Below, in pieces: positions 42,862 to 54,290 of a stretch of DNA of 64,000 nucleotides; within the stretch, counting starts at the first letter, position 1; every line of letters starts with the position of its first letter. The stretch is from Corythucha ciliata. Taxonomy: Eukaryota; Arthropoda; Insecta; Hemiptera; Tingidae. Position numbers and translations under genes: made by a program. Where the stretch lies: positions 19,592,001-19,656,000 of the forward strand of contig CM075937.1 in assembly GCA_038030265.1 (NCBI GenBank), written 5' to 3'. The notes beneath the pieces were generated by a model, which saw only the letters and a program-made list of their open reading frames with translations, was not told the DNA's origin and did not search any database.

Positions 42862-43641
42862 GAAAATTGAGGGACGATTGATAGTTATAGTCGTTGATTG
42901 ATAAGGGTGGGTAATCGAAGATTAGTCGATGTGGGCTGAGGGTTGATTATTGATTATGTGCGACCAAGAATTTTTTTGGATTTAGGGTTATGGAAATGTT
43001 GGTGTTTGAGGAATGAAGACTGCGTGATTGATGATTCACGGATTGTGTGGAGGACCACACGATACTTCCATGTTCCCGTTTTTGGCGTTCATCAATAATG
43101 CATAAAAAAAAACAACAAATAAACAAGAAAACTTCCATGGCTGTATCAATTTTTTCAGTGCTCCGACGCTTCCGATTTCATGCTGGTTAAAGGGTAACAT
43201 GGGCGCGTTAGTCGAAAAATATTTTCAGTGCTCCGACGCTTCCGATTTCATGCTGCTTAAAGGGTAACATGGCCGCTCGAGTCTTATTTCATATTTTTCG
43301 ACTAACGCGCCCATGTTACCCTTCAACCAGCATGAAATCGGAAGCGTCGGAGCACTGAAAAAATTGATACGGCCATGGAAGTTTTCTTTTTTTTTTTTTA
43401 TGCATTATTGATGAACGCCAAAAACGGGAACATGGAAGTATCGTGTGGTCCTCCACACAATCCGTGAATCATCAATCACGCAGTCTTCATTCCTCAAACA
43501 CCAACATTTCCATATCCCTAAATCCAAAAAAATTCTTGGTCGCACATAATCAATAATCAACCCTCAGCCCACATCGACTAATTTTCAATTACCCACCCTT
43601 ATCAATCAACGACTATAACCATCAATCGTCCCTCAATTTTC
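42862..43641. repeat. 780-bp near-perfect hairpin (long inverted repeat)
   Basis: Left arm 42862-43222 and right arm 43291-43641 are reverse complements over about 350 bp with only a handful of differences. The 68-bp loop (43223-43290) is a direct copy of the innermost 50 or so bases of the left arm (agtgctccgacgcttccgat to gggtaacatgg). No protein is encoded; the ORF on the left arm is not credible. A transcript would fold into one long double-stranded RNA. A foldback transposon is the alternative. Confidence 0.93.
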
Positions 43642-45220
43642 AATCCTCCTTCAATCATTCGTCTTCGTTCTTTCATACAATAAATCCTCCTTCAATTGTC
43701 TGTCTTCGTTCTTTCATACCAAAAAATCAAAAAATATAAAACAGTCCAAAATGCAATACTCAGTCGAAAACAGGTGATTTTAGGTACTTTGACCATTTTG
43801 GAACAACAATTTCGAAAAGCTGTAGCCCGTTCCATATTCATCGTGGAAAACTACTTTACATACAAAATTTGTTAGAAATTTATTGCTCAACAAGTTTTGT
43901 GAGTGAAGATTTTCCTGTAAAGTAACTCATTTTCGGGATATTTAGAAGAAACTAAAAGAAGTGCTCAATAATTTTGGTTTTTGGGCTGCCAAAAAATTGT
44001 ACGAGCTTTTCAGAGTTCGCATTTTTGTTCTCGAACACTTCTGACCTACACATACAAGATGGCAAAAAAATGCCCGTGAGTAACATGGAAGTGAAAGAGG
44101 TTTGTTTTCGGCAACTTTGTAGTCAATTCGCATGGAAATTGAACGAGAAATCTTAACAAAATAGTTACACAATTCCAGGACCAATTGTTTCGAGTTTAAT
44201 ACCGAAAATATTATTCCGCTACGGGAAGAGCAGGCCTGGAAAATGATTTACCTTCAAAACAAAGGTTTTTCATGCCAAGAAACAACTAGATTTAGATTAC
44301 TATGTAAATCTGTGGCGAATAATTTTTAACGCAGTCACGCCAAATCTATCACCTCCCACAATTTTCTCTTAACCTCAGTTTTTTTTTGGGTACAAATATT
44401 TGCAATTAAGATACAAAGGGGCTCTAGAGGCCTTTTTTTGCAATTTCGACCGTCATTTTTGGCTACTGGTCCTTTTGCGCTAAAAACGACGATTTTGGCC
44501 ACAAAAAAAGTTGCATATTTTCGGCAATATTGTGGTCAATTCGCAAGGAAATTTCACGAGGAATCCGAAAAAAATATAAAAAAAATTCTGGAGTCACTTG
44601 TTCTGAAGTTATAAAAAAAAAATCTGTGGCAAACAATTTTTGACGTAGTCACGCCAAATCGATCTCCCCCCACAATTTTCTCTTAATCTCAGTTTTTTAG
44701 GGTACAAATATTTGCAATTAAGATACAAAGGGGCTCTAGAAGCCCTTTTTTGCAATTTTGACCGTCATTTTTGGCTACTGGTCCTTTTGCGCTAAAAACG
44801 ACGATTTTGGTCACAAAAAAAGTTGCATTTTTTCGACAATATTGTGGTCAATTCGCAAGGAAATTTCACGAGGAATCCGAAAAAAATATCAAAAAAATTC
44901 TGGAATGACTTGTTCTGAAGTTATATCCAAAAACGACATTTCGGTACGGGGAGAACATGTCCGATAAATGATTTTTTCTCAAAACAAAGGTCAGATTTGT
45001 GCTTCTCATATAAGAAATAGCCAGGTTTTCATTTTCATGCAATTTATCGAAAAAAAAGCGACAGACCGCCAGACCGACAGACCGACGGCATGCCAAAAAC
45101 CACTTTTTTCAACTTTTTTGAGGTTGTACATTATGAATGTGATGTCAGCTCGGACTCGATTTTTTTCACGAACACCACACTTCCATTCCCGTAGGGAACA
45201 TGGAAGTAAAAATGGAGAGC
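43642..45220. repeat. composite non-coding repeat with internal 310-bp tandem copies
   Basis: Two near-identical tandem copies, 44307-44620 and 44621-44925, and a more diverged third relative at about 44.08-44.30 kb (shared gtggtcaattcgca and gaagttata stretches). It ends with a cagaccgccagaccgaca repeat near 45062 and a small hairpin (cttccattccc/gggaacatggaag) at 45180-45206. No coding frame. Confidence 0.8.
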
Positions 45221-45620
45221 AATACTAATTTGTGGCCATAATTGAGAAAAAGCGCTAATTCACAACTAAACAATTGAGAAAAAACAGCAATCCATCGCTC
45301 GTCAGCAGGAACAGCTATGACAATTCGTGGTTTCTCACGGAAACATCGGGACTGAAATTGCGAAAAAGTGCTAATTCATCAGGATCGAAGGGGAAAAAGT
45401 CGCTATTTCACGGCTAACATTAAGATTAAAAGAGCTCGTACACTGCTAAAATTGTAAAAATGCGTTAATTCGCGGCAAAAATAGAGAAAAAACTGCTAAT
45501 GTGCAATTAAAATTAAGAAAAACGTCAATTCACGGTGGAGAAAAGATTTGAACTTCGCGTGGCTAAGTTGGCAAACAGAGTTTATTAGCGGCTAAAATGG
45601 AGACAGACGCTAATTTGCGG
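45221..45620. repeat. decayed ~30-bp minisatellite, forward
   Basis: aaaagcgctaattcacaactaaa-type units. Confidence 0.7.
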
Positions 45621-45639
45621 ATCAATTTTAGAAGAGTCC

Positions 45640-46740
45640 TAAAAATGGATCAACTGACAATTTGTGCACTGAAAATGCCTGAACAGAAGATGATTCCTGC
45701 TCCAAAAATTGCAAAATCAACCACCCACGCGCCAGCATGACCAGACTGACGGTTCTCGTGCCTTGACTTGACGTACTTGTATTCACGCCCTATAAATGGC
45801 AAAACTGACTCTGCGAGCCCAAAAAATGGCCAGACTGGGCATTCAAGCCACAAAAACAGCAACACTAATTCTGTGTGCCCTAAAAAAACCGAACTGACAA
45901 TTTGCGCCTTGAAAATTCCCTAAAATTGGCTATTCATGCCCTAAAATTGACGAAGTGACCTTATGTGCGGCCTATTCATAAATAGTTAAACTGACAATTT
46001 GCGCCTTGAAAAGGGCTAAACAGATTAATCCGGTCCTGAGAATGGCAAAAACGATCGAACTGACCATTCGACTGGTAAAACTGATGATTCGAGCACTGAA
46101 AATACCACACTGACTATTCATGCCTTAGAAATGACCATACTGACAGTTTGCGCCGTAAAAATGGCCAAACTTGCTATTCACGCCCTAAAATTAGTAAAAC
46201 CAACTCTGTAGCGGCCCATTAATGGTTGAACTGACGATTCGCGCTCTGAAAAGCCCTAAGTGGATGATTCATGTTCTGAAAATGGCAAAATCGACCATTA
46301 TCGCGCATCAAAAATGGCCAATCTGAATCTTTGTGTCCTGAAAATGTCTAATAACTGATGATTCCTTCCCTAAAAATAGCAAAACTGGCTATGTAAGCCC
46401 TAAAAATGGCATATTCGGTCCAAAAATTAGTCAAACTGATCATTTGCGCCCTATACAGAGGTACAGACGATTCGCGTCTTCAAAGTGGCTGTTGGCACAA
46501 AAAAAAAAAAAAAAGATCCTCCGCGAAAACTGAAAACTGCGCGGACAATTCGTGCCTTAAAAGTACCCGGTTTGCGCCTTGTGAATGAATTAAATGGCGA
46601 TAAGTGCCATTCTGCGCCGGAAAAATGGCCAAACTGGCTATTTGCGCCCTTAAAAGATGAATTGACTATTAGCGCCCTAAAAATCGATGAATTGACCATT
46701 CGTCCCTCTCCACCCCTTCTGCGAATAGGATCTTGTCCTC
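45640..46740. repeat. decayed ~30-bp repeat, GCCCTAAAAATGGCCAAACTGA type
   Basis: Units of gcgccctaaaaatggc.aactgac.attc about every 30 bp over 1.1 kb. An A15 tract lies at about 46499-46514. The reverse orientation is at 37.3-37.9 and 49.0-49.3 kb. Confidence 0.78.
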
Positions 46741-46789
46741 CTTAAGAACTGATTGACTCCCCCCACCATCCCCCTACTCTAGAGGGCTA

Positions 46790-47240
46790 AAACGAGGCAC
46801 TAAACTAAGACGAGACTAAAAACGAGGAAAAGGGCTAATTCACGACTAAAAGGAATAAAAAGCGCTCATTCACAGATACAATTGAGAAAACGCCAATTGG
46901 CTGATAAAACTGGGAAAGCTGCTAATTCGCGAATGGAATTGGGAAAAATAGCTAATTCGCGACTAAAATTGCTTAAAAAACGCTAATTCTTGGCTAAAAG
47001 CGGAAAAATAGCTGGTTCACGGCAGGGGCGCAGCTACCCTTTGATCTAGGAGAGGAAAGCTTCACATGAGCTCAACTATACAGGTAAAATTGAGAAAACG
47101 GCGATTCGCGTATAACAATGAGAGAGCTGCTAATTCGCGAATAAAATTGGGGGAAAAATAACTAATTCGCAACTAATTCTTGGCTAAAAGCGGAAAAATA
47201 GCTTAGCAATAGATTTTCACACAGCTTCGGGTTTTTACGG
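46790..47240. repeat. decayed ~30-bp minisatellite, forward, with one recent local duplicate
   Basis: gctaattcttggctaaaagc.gaaaaatagct occurs at 46983 and again at 47173, suggesting a more recent local duplication of about 190 bp. Confidence 0.65.
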
Positions 47241-47279
47241 GCTTTTGAATTGAAAAAAAAAAATTATCAAAAATTGATC

Positions 47280-47800
47280 ATGTCAATGAGCCAACCCTAC
47301 GAAATTGGGATTTCTGTGAGCCAGAACCGCGAAAAAGTTTTTAGAGGGTGAAATCAGCAAAATTGTTTTTGGTGGTACGAGTCAGACCTGCAAAAGTGGG
47401 GGCCTAGTGCGCAAAATCTGTGAAATTGGTCTCTTTTAATCATGTCACTCCGGGAAATTGATTTATCAGCTACAAAAATTGGCGAAATTGTTTTTGTTTC
47501 TTTTTTTTAGTGAGTGAAATCCAGAAAATTATTTTATAGTGCAGACCCATGACAACCGGCCTTAGACATTTGACGACCCCAGGTAAGTCTTTCAGTAGCC
47601 CCCCCCCCCACCATTAATCCATCTTCCACTTCTTACTTCACATGCGCCTCCTGGTCCCCCCCCCCCTTAAAGCTGGCATTGCCCATGACGATGCCGTTTA
47701 GGCGAGAAAAATCGACGAAATTTGATTTTAGAGAACGAAATCCGATAAGTTGGTTTCTAAGTGAGTCATACTAGCAAAATATTTTTTTTTTTTTGCGAGA
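47280..47800. repeat. decayed repeat, GTGAGTGAAATCCGCAAAATTGGTTTT type
   Basis: Degenerate gag.cagacc.gcaaaa.tgg.ttt units interrupted by C-rich runs. No gene. Confidence 0.6.
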
Positions 47801-47929
47801 AAAATGTTTTGAACGCCACGAAATTGGTGGTGACCCGGTATGGTTTTTACTTTTGGTGGTATTATATCTATGGGTGGGCAGTTGCTTCTCTACGGCTTCT
47901 TTTTTAGGCCCAAAAATCAGTAGTCATAA

Positions 47930-48550
47930 GACTCCGATCGGTATTGCATTTGGGCCAAATCGGTCAAGGTGGAAGGGGGAAAATAGGGGTTGAAATGGTC
48001 AAAAAATCACTACAATTCACCAGTTGATTCTAGATGTTGACCAGTTGATACTCCATTTTAGAGTAGCCTTTGATTCCCAAGGGGGTCCTCCCCCCGGGGT
48101 GGAAGTAAGTGTGCGGTCTTATTAGCACGATAACTCTCGAACAACTTCAACTTGGGTGAGGGGGGCGGGGTAATATGGCTTGAACTGGTAAAAAAATCAC
48201 TACAAATCACCAGTTGATTCCAGAAGCATTATTGACATCTTTCATAAATACACCAGCGCTCATGTGACGACTAAGTGAAACAACCTCCTGGGGTATCCTT
48301 ATATGTAATTTCAATTGGATTTACTTCAATAATTTTCTTTCTGATTCTGATTCTCACTACCAGAATAAACAAAACAAAGCAAGTGACACCGGTCAGATGT
48401 TACCCCAGATTGTTAGTTCTTCTAAGCTCGGCAAAAGCACTGCTGTATTTATGAAAGATGTAAATATTAAGTACGATGATTTCATTTTGAAGTAGCCTTT
48501 CATTCCCATCAAGTTCAGCTTAAACAAACCCGGCAGCATACAAGTACGAG
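47930..48550. repeat. dispersed repeat, inverted relative of 22.70-23.12 kb, with MITE
   Basis: Carries the reverse complement of the 22.70-23.12 kb repeat, partly duplicated (two copies of the tcactacaa.tcaccagttgattc block at 48008 and 48198), and is interrupted by the element at 48231-48465. Confidence 0.8.
48231..48465. mobile_element. 235-bp MITE, ends ATT(G/T)ACATCTTTCATAAATAC
   Basis: Termini attgacatctttcataaata and its partner, reverse-complemented, atttacatctttcataaata, with about 30 bp of complementarity. ATT lies on both sides (48228-48230 and 48466-48468). The paralogous sequence at 22.79-22.80 kb has the site uninterrupted (agaagcattgtattcgg read in the same sense). Confidence 0.82.
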
Positions 48551-49040
48551 GAAGGGTCAAACATTAAAGAAAAAATTATGGTCCCAACATTATCACTTCT
48601 GGGACAGCTTAGGGTATTCGTATACGAAATGAAATGCACTCTTTCCGACCGCCAGCTGCCGAAGTGATTTTTTATATATTTTTTTTTGGGGCTCCTTCAA
48701 ATGCCAATTTCGTATCTCGGCTCCTACAAAAGCAAATTTCATGTTTTGGCGCCTTCAAATGCCAATTTTGTGTTTTGGCCGTGTCCTAAATAGAATCAGT
48801 GGACTTATGCTCTATTTCAGTATAAATAAACCTTAAAAAATAGATTTATGACGAAATTCTGACCCATGAAACTTCTTCATTAGTGGCTTCTCCATCCTTT
48901 CCCCTCCATCAATCCTAACAACCCCCCCCCCCCACTGATATTTCATCTTCTCTATTATAAAATTTGGGTTCTTCTTTCGTCTGGGGAAAATCTGGTCACC
49001 CTACTTATAAAGGCACGCACATGGTCCAATTGGCCTTTTT
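48551..49040. other. gene-free sequence
   Basis: Mixed low-complexity DNA with a ctggtcaccctac end near 48994 that resembles the motif at 25493 (inverted). No gene. Confidence 0.4.
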
Positions 49041-49376
49041 GTGAGATTGTTATTTTTATGACGTGAACAGTCACTTTGATTACATCGTCAGTTTAGAACT
49101 GTTCAGGGTATGAACGGTTAATTGAGCCTTTTAATCGTCAGTTTACCATATTTTCAAGGCGTGAATCGTCAGTTCTGCTTATTTGCCAGTGTACTATTTT
49201 GAGGGCGTGAAACGCTTGTCTATACGTACAGGGTTCGAATCGTCAGCCAAGCTATTTTCAAGGTGCGAATGATCGTTTTTGCCACTTTTCGATCGCGAAT
49301 TGTCGGTTTTTGCCATTTGCAGGGGTGTAGGACCTCCATTGAATAAGAGTTTCAATTTTTGAAGGGTTTTATTAAT

Positions 49377-49377
<1 letters not shown>

Positions 49378-49411
<34 letters not shown>
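49378..49411. repeat. (TTG)n microsatellite
   Basis: Eleven uninterrupted tgt/ttg triplets. Confidence 0.97.
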
Positions 49412-49412
<1 letters not shown>

Positions 49413-49430
49413 GTGAAAGCAATGATTATT

Positions 49431-49491
49431 TTAGGGTTATTATTAATTACTCAACTGATTGATGAACTGATCTCAGTAATTAATAACCTTA
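49431..49491. repeat. 61-bp hairpin
   Basis: ttagggttattattaattac pairs with gtaattaataaccttaa at the other side; the stem is close to 27 bp with small bulges. Confidence 0.8.
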
Positions 49492-50850
49492 AATAGGAGT
49501 TCCATTCGACAAAATCGCAGGCGATGCTGACGACATCGCGAAACGTTCATCGCTCCCTCTACATATAGGTGAGTTTTACCGGAACCGGCTGCATTTCGCA
49601 ACGGTCCGAAAGACTCGTGAAGCTCAAGTCGAAGCATAAGATAAAATCGTTGAAATCGCCAAGTTAGCCAATCTGACGGATATTTTTGTAAAAATAGCCA
49701 AAATTTAAAATTGGACGAAATTGTGTATCTTGAGGTTTGACAGCACGGGGAATCAGAAAATCGAAGCGGATTTTCGATCGGCCTATCCGTTTCTGGCCGC
49801 GTTGGCCGTTCGATCTTTGAATTCCCTAGTCGAAGTGAAGGGCCGTTGTCCTAGAAAAAGAGAAATTTCAAATAGCTTTTCGAAGTGAGAACTACTTGAA
49901 ATCACTCTTGGGATAAACGGGAAGGACAAAGTTCGACCACAGGATAAAAACGGGGTGTACCCCTCGCATGCGGAAGCTTTAAAAGGTAAAAGGGCTAAAT
50001 ATTGTGGTCGAACGGTACGAAAATTCTGCGTTAAGCCTACGAGAAGACCTGAGCAAACAAAGCTCGTCGTTCCATGCAGGCACACACAAAAATGTGATTC
50101 AGTTCTCGCCTTCGATGGTCAATGCCTAGAGTCATCAATCGCAGTTATAGCCTTTCAGAGTTCAACCAAATCGTACTCATTGCTTGAACGAAAGATCATA
50201 AGGCACTTGATCGTCACTTTATTTTGTGTTATTTATTTTGAATAACAGGTCAAAGGAATGCCCCACCAAAGAGTTACTCCCCTCCAGTCCATTTGAAATT
50301 GTACTAAATAAATGTGATAGTGAACTTTGAATCTATTCATTTTTATGGTTGTTACGACTGTTGGTTAGTTGAGTTTGACACGCCCTAAAGGTAAGTTTAT
50401 AGACGGTTAAATAATTAACGTATGTAATCATTTTATTGTAGGGGTATTCATTCTCAGAAGTTCAACAATTAGGACCTGGAGTCTGTCAAGTCGTTCCTAG
50501 AATTGGACTTGAAAAGGCCAATTTTATCCTAGAAGCAGAGTGGAAACTTACAGTTTACCCCTTAAATCCTGAGTTTCATTCCAACACTCCCCACCGCTTG
50601 CCTGTAAACTGTCGGTGAAGCTATTCTATCTTTGAAAACTTTTAATTATGCCTCGTAAAATGACATTTTGGCCAACTATTCGTTTTTACTGAAGGGGGGA
50701 GGGTAACTTTTAAAGTAGCCAGGCCGTTTTGAGTTCCCGTAAGGTAAATTTCAGTTTAATGCGGTGCGGTGTAGGCGGTTTCATTTTTCCGACGCTTCAA
50801 CCAAGATGAAAAACCTTGACACCAATCATTGGATCTCAGAATTAGCGTTT
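49492..50850. other. gene-free region with an exon-like fragment
   Basis: 49.50-49.57 kb has an open stretch followed by TATAG/GTGAGT, a good donor, but no convincing partner exon. The 96-codon frame at 49955 has no known domain. I do not call a gene. Confidence 0.35.
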
Positions 50851-51780
50851 TTTTGTTTTTTTCAATTTTAACCGCGATTTTTTCCACTTTTATAGCCTTG
50901 AATAAGCGTGTTTTCTTGACTTTTTGCGAATAGAGAAAAGCAAAAAGCAGGCCACGTCTCAATTTGACCAAAGAACAGCAAAATTAGCGTTTTTTCTTCA
51001 TTTTAACCATAAAGTGGCATCTATAAACCGCGAATCAGCAATTATGAACGCTTTTGCACAGTTTTAACCGCGAATATTAGCGCTTTTCCCCAACGTTTTG
51101 CTGCGTACTTACCCCAAGAACAGCATATTAGTGCGCCTTCTCATCCTTATCCGTCCGCTTAAGAGCCTGAAGAAAAACTGGTGACAGTGACAGCGTATTT
51201 TCTCTATTTTGGGGGCGAAGTTACCCCTAGAAGGCGCGATTTCTCTCAATTTGAGCCTTCAGAATTGCGCTCTTGTAGGCTAAATGGAATATTCATCTAC
51301 ACTCTTTGCTGATCACCTGCATCAACGTTCCATTCCGACCTGAGTGTAGGATGGACTGAAAATCTTCTTCAGGAATAATTCTGAAAAGAGTTAAGTAATG
51401 CGCGGTGGAAGTTGGAGAAAAACTCCAATGTAGTGTAAACTGAAATGTAGAAAAATCTATAATTAGAGGACACAACGAGGAAAAACACTTATTTGCGGTA
51501 AAAATAAAGAAAAATTGCTAATTGGGGGGGGGAGACAATGTGCTAATTCACAGAAAATTGAGAAAATAGCAAACCGCGGTGGCCAATTAAGAAAAAGCGC
51601 TAATATACGGCCAAAATTAAGAAAAATCGCTAATTCGTCACTAAATGGGCGGGGGGGAATAGAAAATTCGACGCTAAAAATGGAGACCAAGCGTTAATTC
51701 ACGGCCAGTGCCGTCCTTAGACATTTGGCGCCCCCGGCCGAATCTTTCACCAGCGCCAATTGCCTCGCCATTTTAACTCA
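50851..51780. repeat. decayed ~30-bp minisatellite with fragment of segment A
   Basis: Reverse-type units to 51.27 kb; a fragment of segment A at 51.28-51.35 kb (tctttgctgat.acctgcatcaacgtt); forward-type units 51.48-51.70 kb. Confidence 0.7.
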
Positions 51781-51795
51781 ATTTTCTGTGAATTA

Positions 51796-51910
51796 CGCCC
51801 TGGTCACATGATTTTTAAAAACACGTGTTCCTTGGCAGTGACCGGATGTTTTTAAAAAACCAGCATGCATAGCTTCAAACATTGCATCATTGCATCGTGT
51901 GAACGGGGCT
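51796..51910. mobile_element. 115-bp PIF/Harbinger-like MITE
   Basis: Left end CGCCCTGGTCACATGAT, right end reverse-complemented AGCCCCGTTCACACGAT. TTA on both sides (51793-51795 and 51911-51913). Internal tttttaaaaa repeats; non-coding. Same terminus type as 16024, 22558 and 36316. Confidence 0.8.
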
Positions 51911-51913
51911 TTA

Positions 51914-53180
51914 GCAAACTTTCTCAAATTAAACCCCCAATTAGCCATTCATCTTTATTTTAGCCGTAAATTAGTTTTTTCCTTATTTTAGCCGCAAATT
52001 ATAACACATTTTTCACATTTCAGCCACGAATTAGAGTTTTTCTACAATTTTCGCCGCGAGTTACCTAACGCTTGTGCTGAATTTGGCCGTGGATTGGCGA
52101 CTTTTTTCACTTCCTGGCACGAAGTTACCTTCTGAAGCAGCGAATTGACGTTTTTCAATTTAAACCGGGAATGTGCGTTTTTTCCTCACTTCGGCGCTTC
52201 ATCTCCGGCGAACTGAGAGAATTCGCGTGTTCTGGAGGTAACTTGGCAGCTAAAATGGAGCAAACACCGCTTATCCCCAGTATTTTTAGGTCCTTATAAG
52301 CGAATAAAGATGAGATGACGCACTAATTGCTGTTCTTAGGGCAAACATTGGGGAAAAGCGCTAATATTTGTGGCTAAAACTGTGAAAAAGGGTTCATTCG
52401 TAGTTTCTCGATGACACTTCCAGACCAAAATTAAGAGAAAATCGCTCATGGGTGTATAGATATGCCACTATGTATGGCTAAAATGAGAAAGCGCTAATTT
52501 TCTGTTCTTTGGTGAGCGCAAAAAGGCAGAAAAGGCAAAAAATGCGGCTATGAAACTGAGGAAAAAAATCGCGGCTACAATATTGAAAACAAAAATCCTA
52601 CAAACAAACAAAAAAAAGTCAATTCGGGGCGAAAATTGAGAAAAATGGCAAAAACTGATAGTGCAAAAAATCGATACAAAGGAGAAAAGCCACTAATTCA
52701 TTTGCGAAACACGCTAATTCACGACTGAAATTTAAAAGAATGACTAATTAGCAGCTAAAATTGGGGCAAACGCTAATCCACAACAAAAATTTAGAAAATC
52801 GCTAATTAAATAACTGCTAAAAAATTGAGAAAAATCTCTAGTTCGATGATAAAATTGACAAAAAGAGCTAATAGAAATATCCTATACGGCCAAAAGCTAA
52901 GATTGAAAAATCCTACACATATAGTTCCAAGGACAAAACTAAAAATAACCGCCAATTAATTTGCGGCTAAAATTCAGAAAAATCGCTATTTTATAGATGA
53001 CATTTGGGAAAAACGCTAGTTCCCGAGGATAATGTCTAAAAAAAACCTTAATCCGTGGATAGAAATGAAAAAATTCAGCTAATTCACGGCTAAAATGGAG
53101 AAAAACGATAACTAACAGCTAGAATTTAGTAAAACGTCACTAAAATATAAAATTTCGTGTCTAAAATTTATGAAATCACA
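51914..53180. repeat. decayed ~30-bp minisatellite, reverse then forward
   Basis: Reverse-type (ttagccgcaaattataacac) to about 52.2 kb, then forward-type (cgctaattcgcggctaaaa) to 53.18 kb. The switch is close to a cagtatttttaggtcct motif also found at the end of segment A. Confidence 0.75.
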
Positions 53181-53429
53181 AATCTGCAGTGCACTCGTTC
53201 TCTGTGCGTTTCAACTCTCTAGACCAGTGATTCTCAACCTGGAAGCGGTTTCCAGAGGGGGCGTGAACTTGTCCCGGTGCCCTTAAGGTTGAGACCCGCC
53301 ACACAAATGTATCGGAAACTTCAGGAATGTCATATTTTTGTTTCTTTACTATCTCCATATGAGTTCCTCAGACCATCAAAAATAAAAATCAAGAAAAGGA
53401 TGAAAAAAGGGAAAGTTTTACTCGAGCTC

Positions 53430-53990
53430 AACTGAGGATGGAGTTTTGCAGTGGTTGGATTTTCTTTGTGTTTGGGGCTTTAAATGTGGTTTGGAGCATA
53501 GCTGGGGCTAGATCTTTGCAGTGGTTGGACCTTTGCTGTAGTTGAGACCATATCTGTGTTTGCTGTGGTTTGATCATTGCTGTGGTTGTGATATTTGATG
53601 TGGTTGGGCCTTTGCTGTGGTTGGACCTTTGCTGTCGTTGGACTTTTACTGTGGTTGGACTTTCACTGTGGTTGGAGCTTAACTGTGGTTTAAACATTGC
53701 CGTGGTTAGACTAGAGTTAGGGTTCCTGAGGTAGTTCCAACCAATGGATAAATCACATCAAAGACCCAACCACTGCAAAGCTCACAACCACAGAGATGGT
53801 CAAACCACAGCAAAGCTCCAACCACCATTTGACCATTGCTGTGGTTTTGGACCATGGCTTTGGTTTCACCTTTGTGCTTGAAATGTTGCTGTCGTTGGAG
53901 GTTCTACTGTGGTTACAGCTTCTCTGGGGATGAAACTTGACTGTGGTTGGGCCTTGTGGAGTCATTGTACTTTTGGATGTTGAATCCAAC
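53430..53990. repeat. degenerate GCTGTGGTTGGAC repeat with strand switch
   Basis: gctgtggttggacctttgct units about every 20 bp up to 53.71 kb, the reverse complement (ccaaccactgcaaagct) at 53.76-53.83 kb, then forward again. Open frames on the minus strand are repeat translations. Confidence 0.78.
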
Positions 53991-54129
53991 ATTTGAACAT
54001 CAAACTCACAATGTACGCCTCACCCGCCACGTTAAGACCGTCAAGTGTCATTGTACTGTGTTGGGGTCTTCTTGGTGTTTGGCTGCGATTGAAGCTTTAC
54101 TATACGGGAGGTAACGTCACCCGGCTTGC

Positions 54130-54290
54130 CCCCCCCCTTAAAGCCGGCACTGTTTACGGCTAAAATTGAGACAAATAGCTAATCCACCGATAAAATTGAA
54201 AAAAAAAAAAATAACGCTGAAGTGAAGAAAAAACGTTAATTCGCTATTTAAAATGGACAAAACGCCAACTGATCCGTCACTGACTGACAC
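54130..54290. repeat. short decayed ~30-bp minisatellite
   Basis: Forward-type units ending near 54.29 kb; beyond it the sequence looks single-copy. Confidence 0.6.

Noticed and set aside
49955..50245. 96-codon plus-strand frame
   Set aside because: No recognisable domain, the opposite strand is equally open, and no convincing exon structure was found.
53428..53992. Ser/Thr/Gln-rich minus-strand frames resembling a low-complexity protein
   Set aside because: Produced by the gctgtggttggac repeat, which switches strand in the middle.
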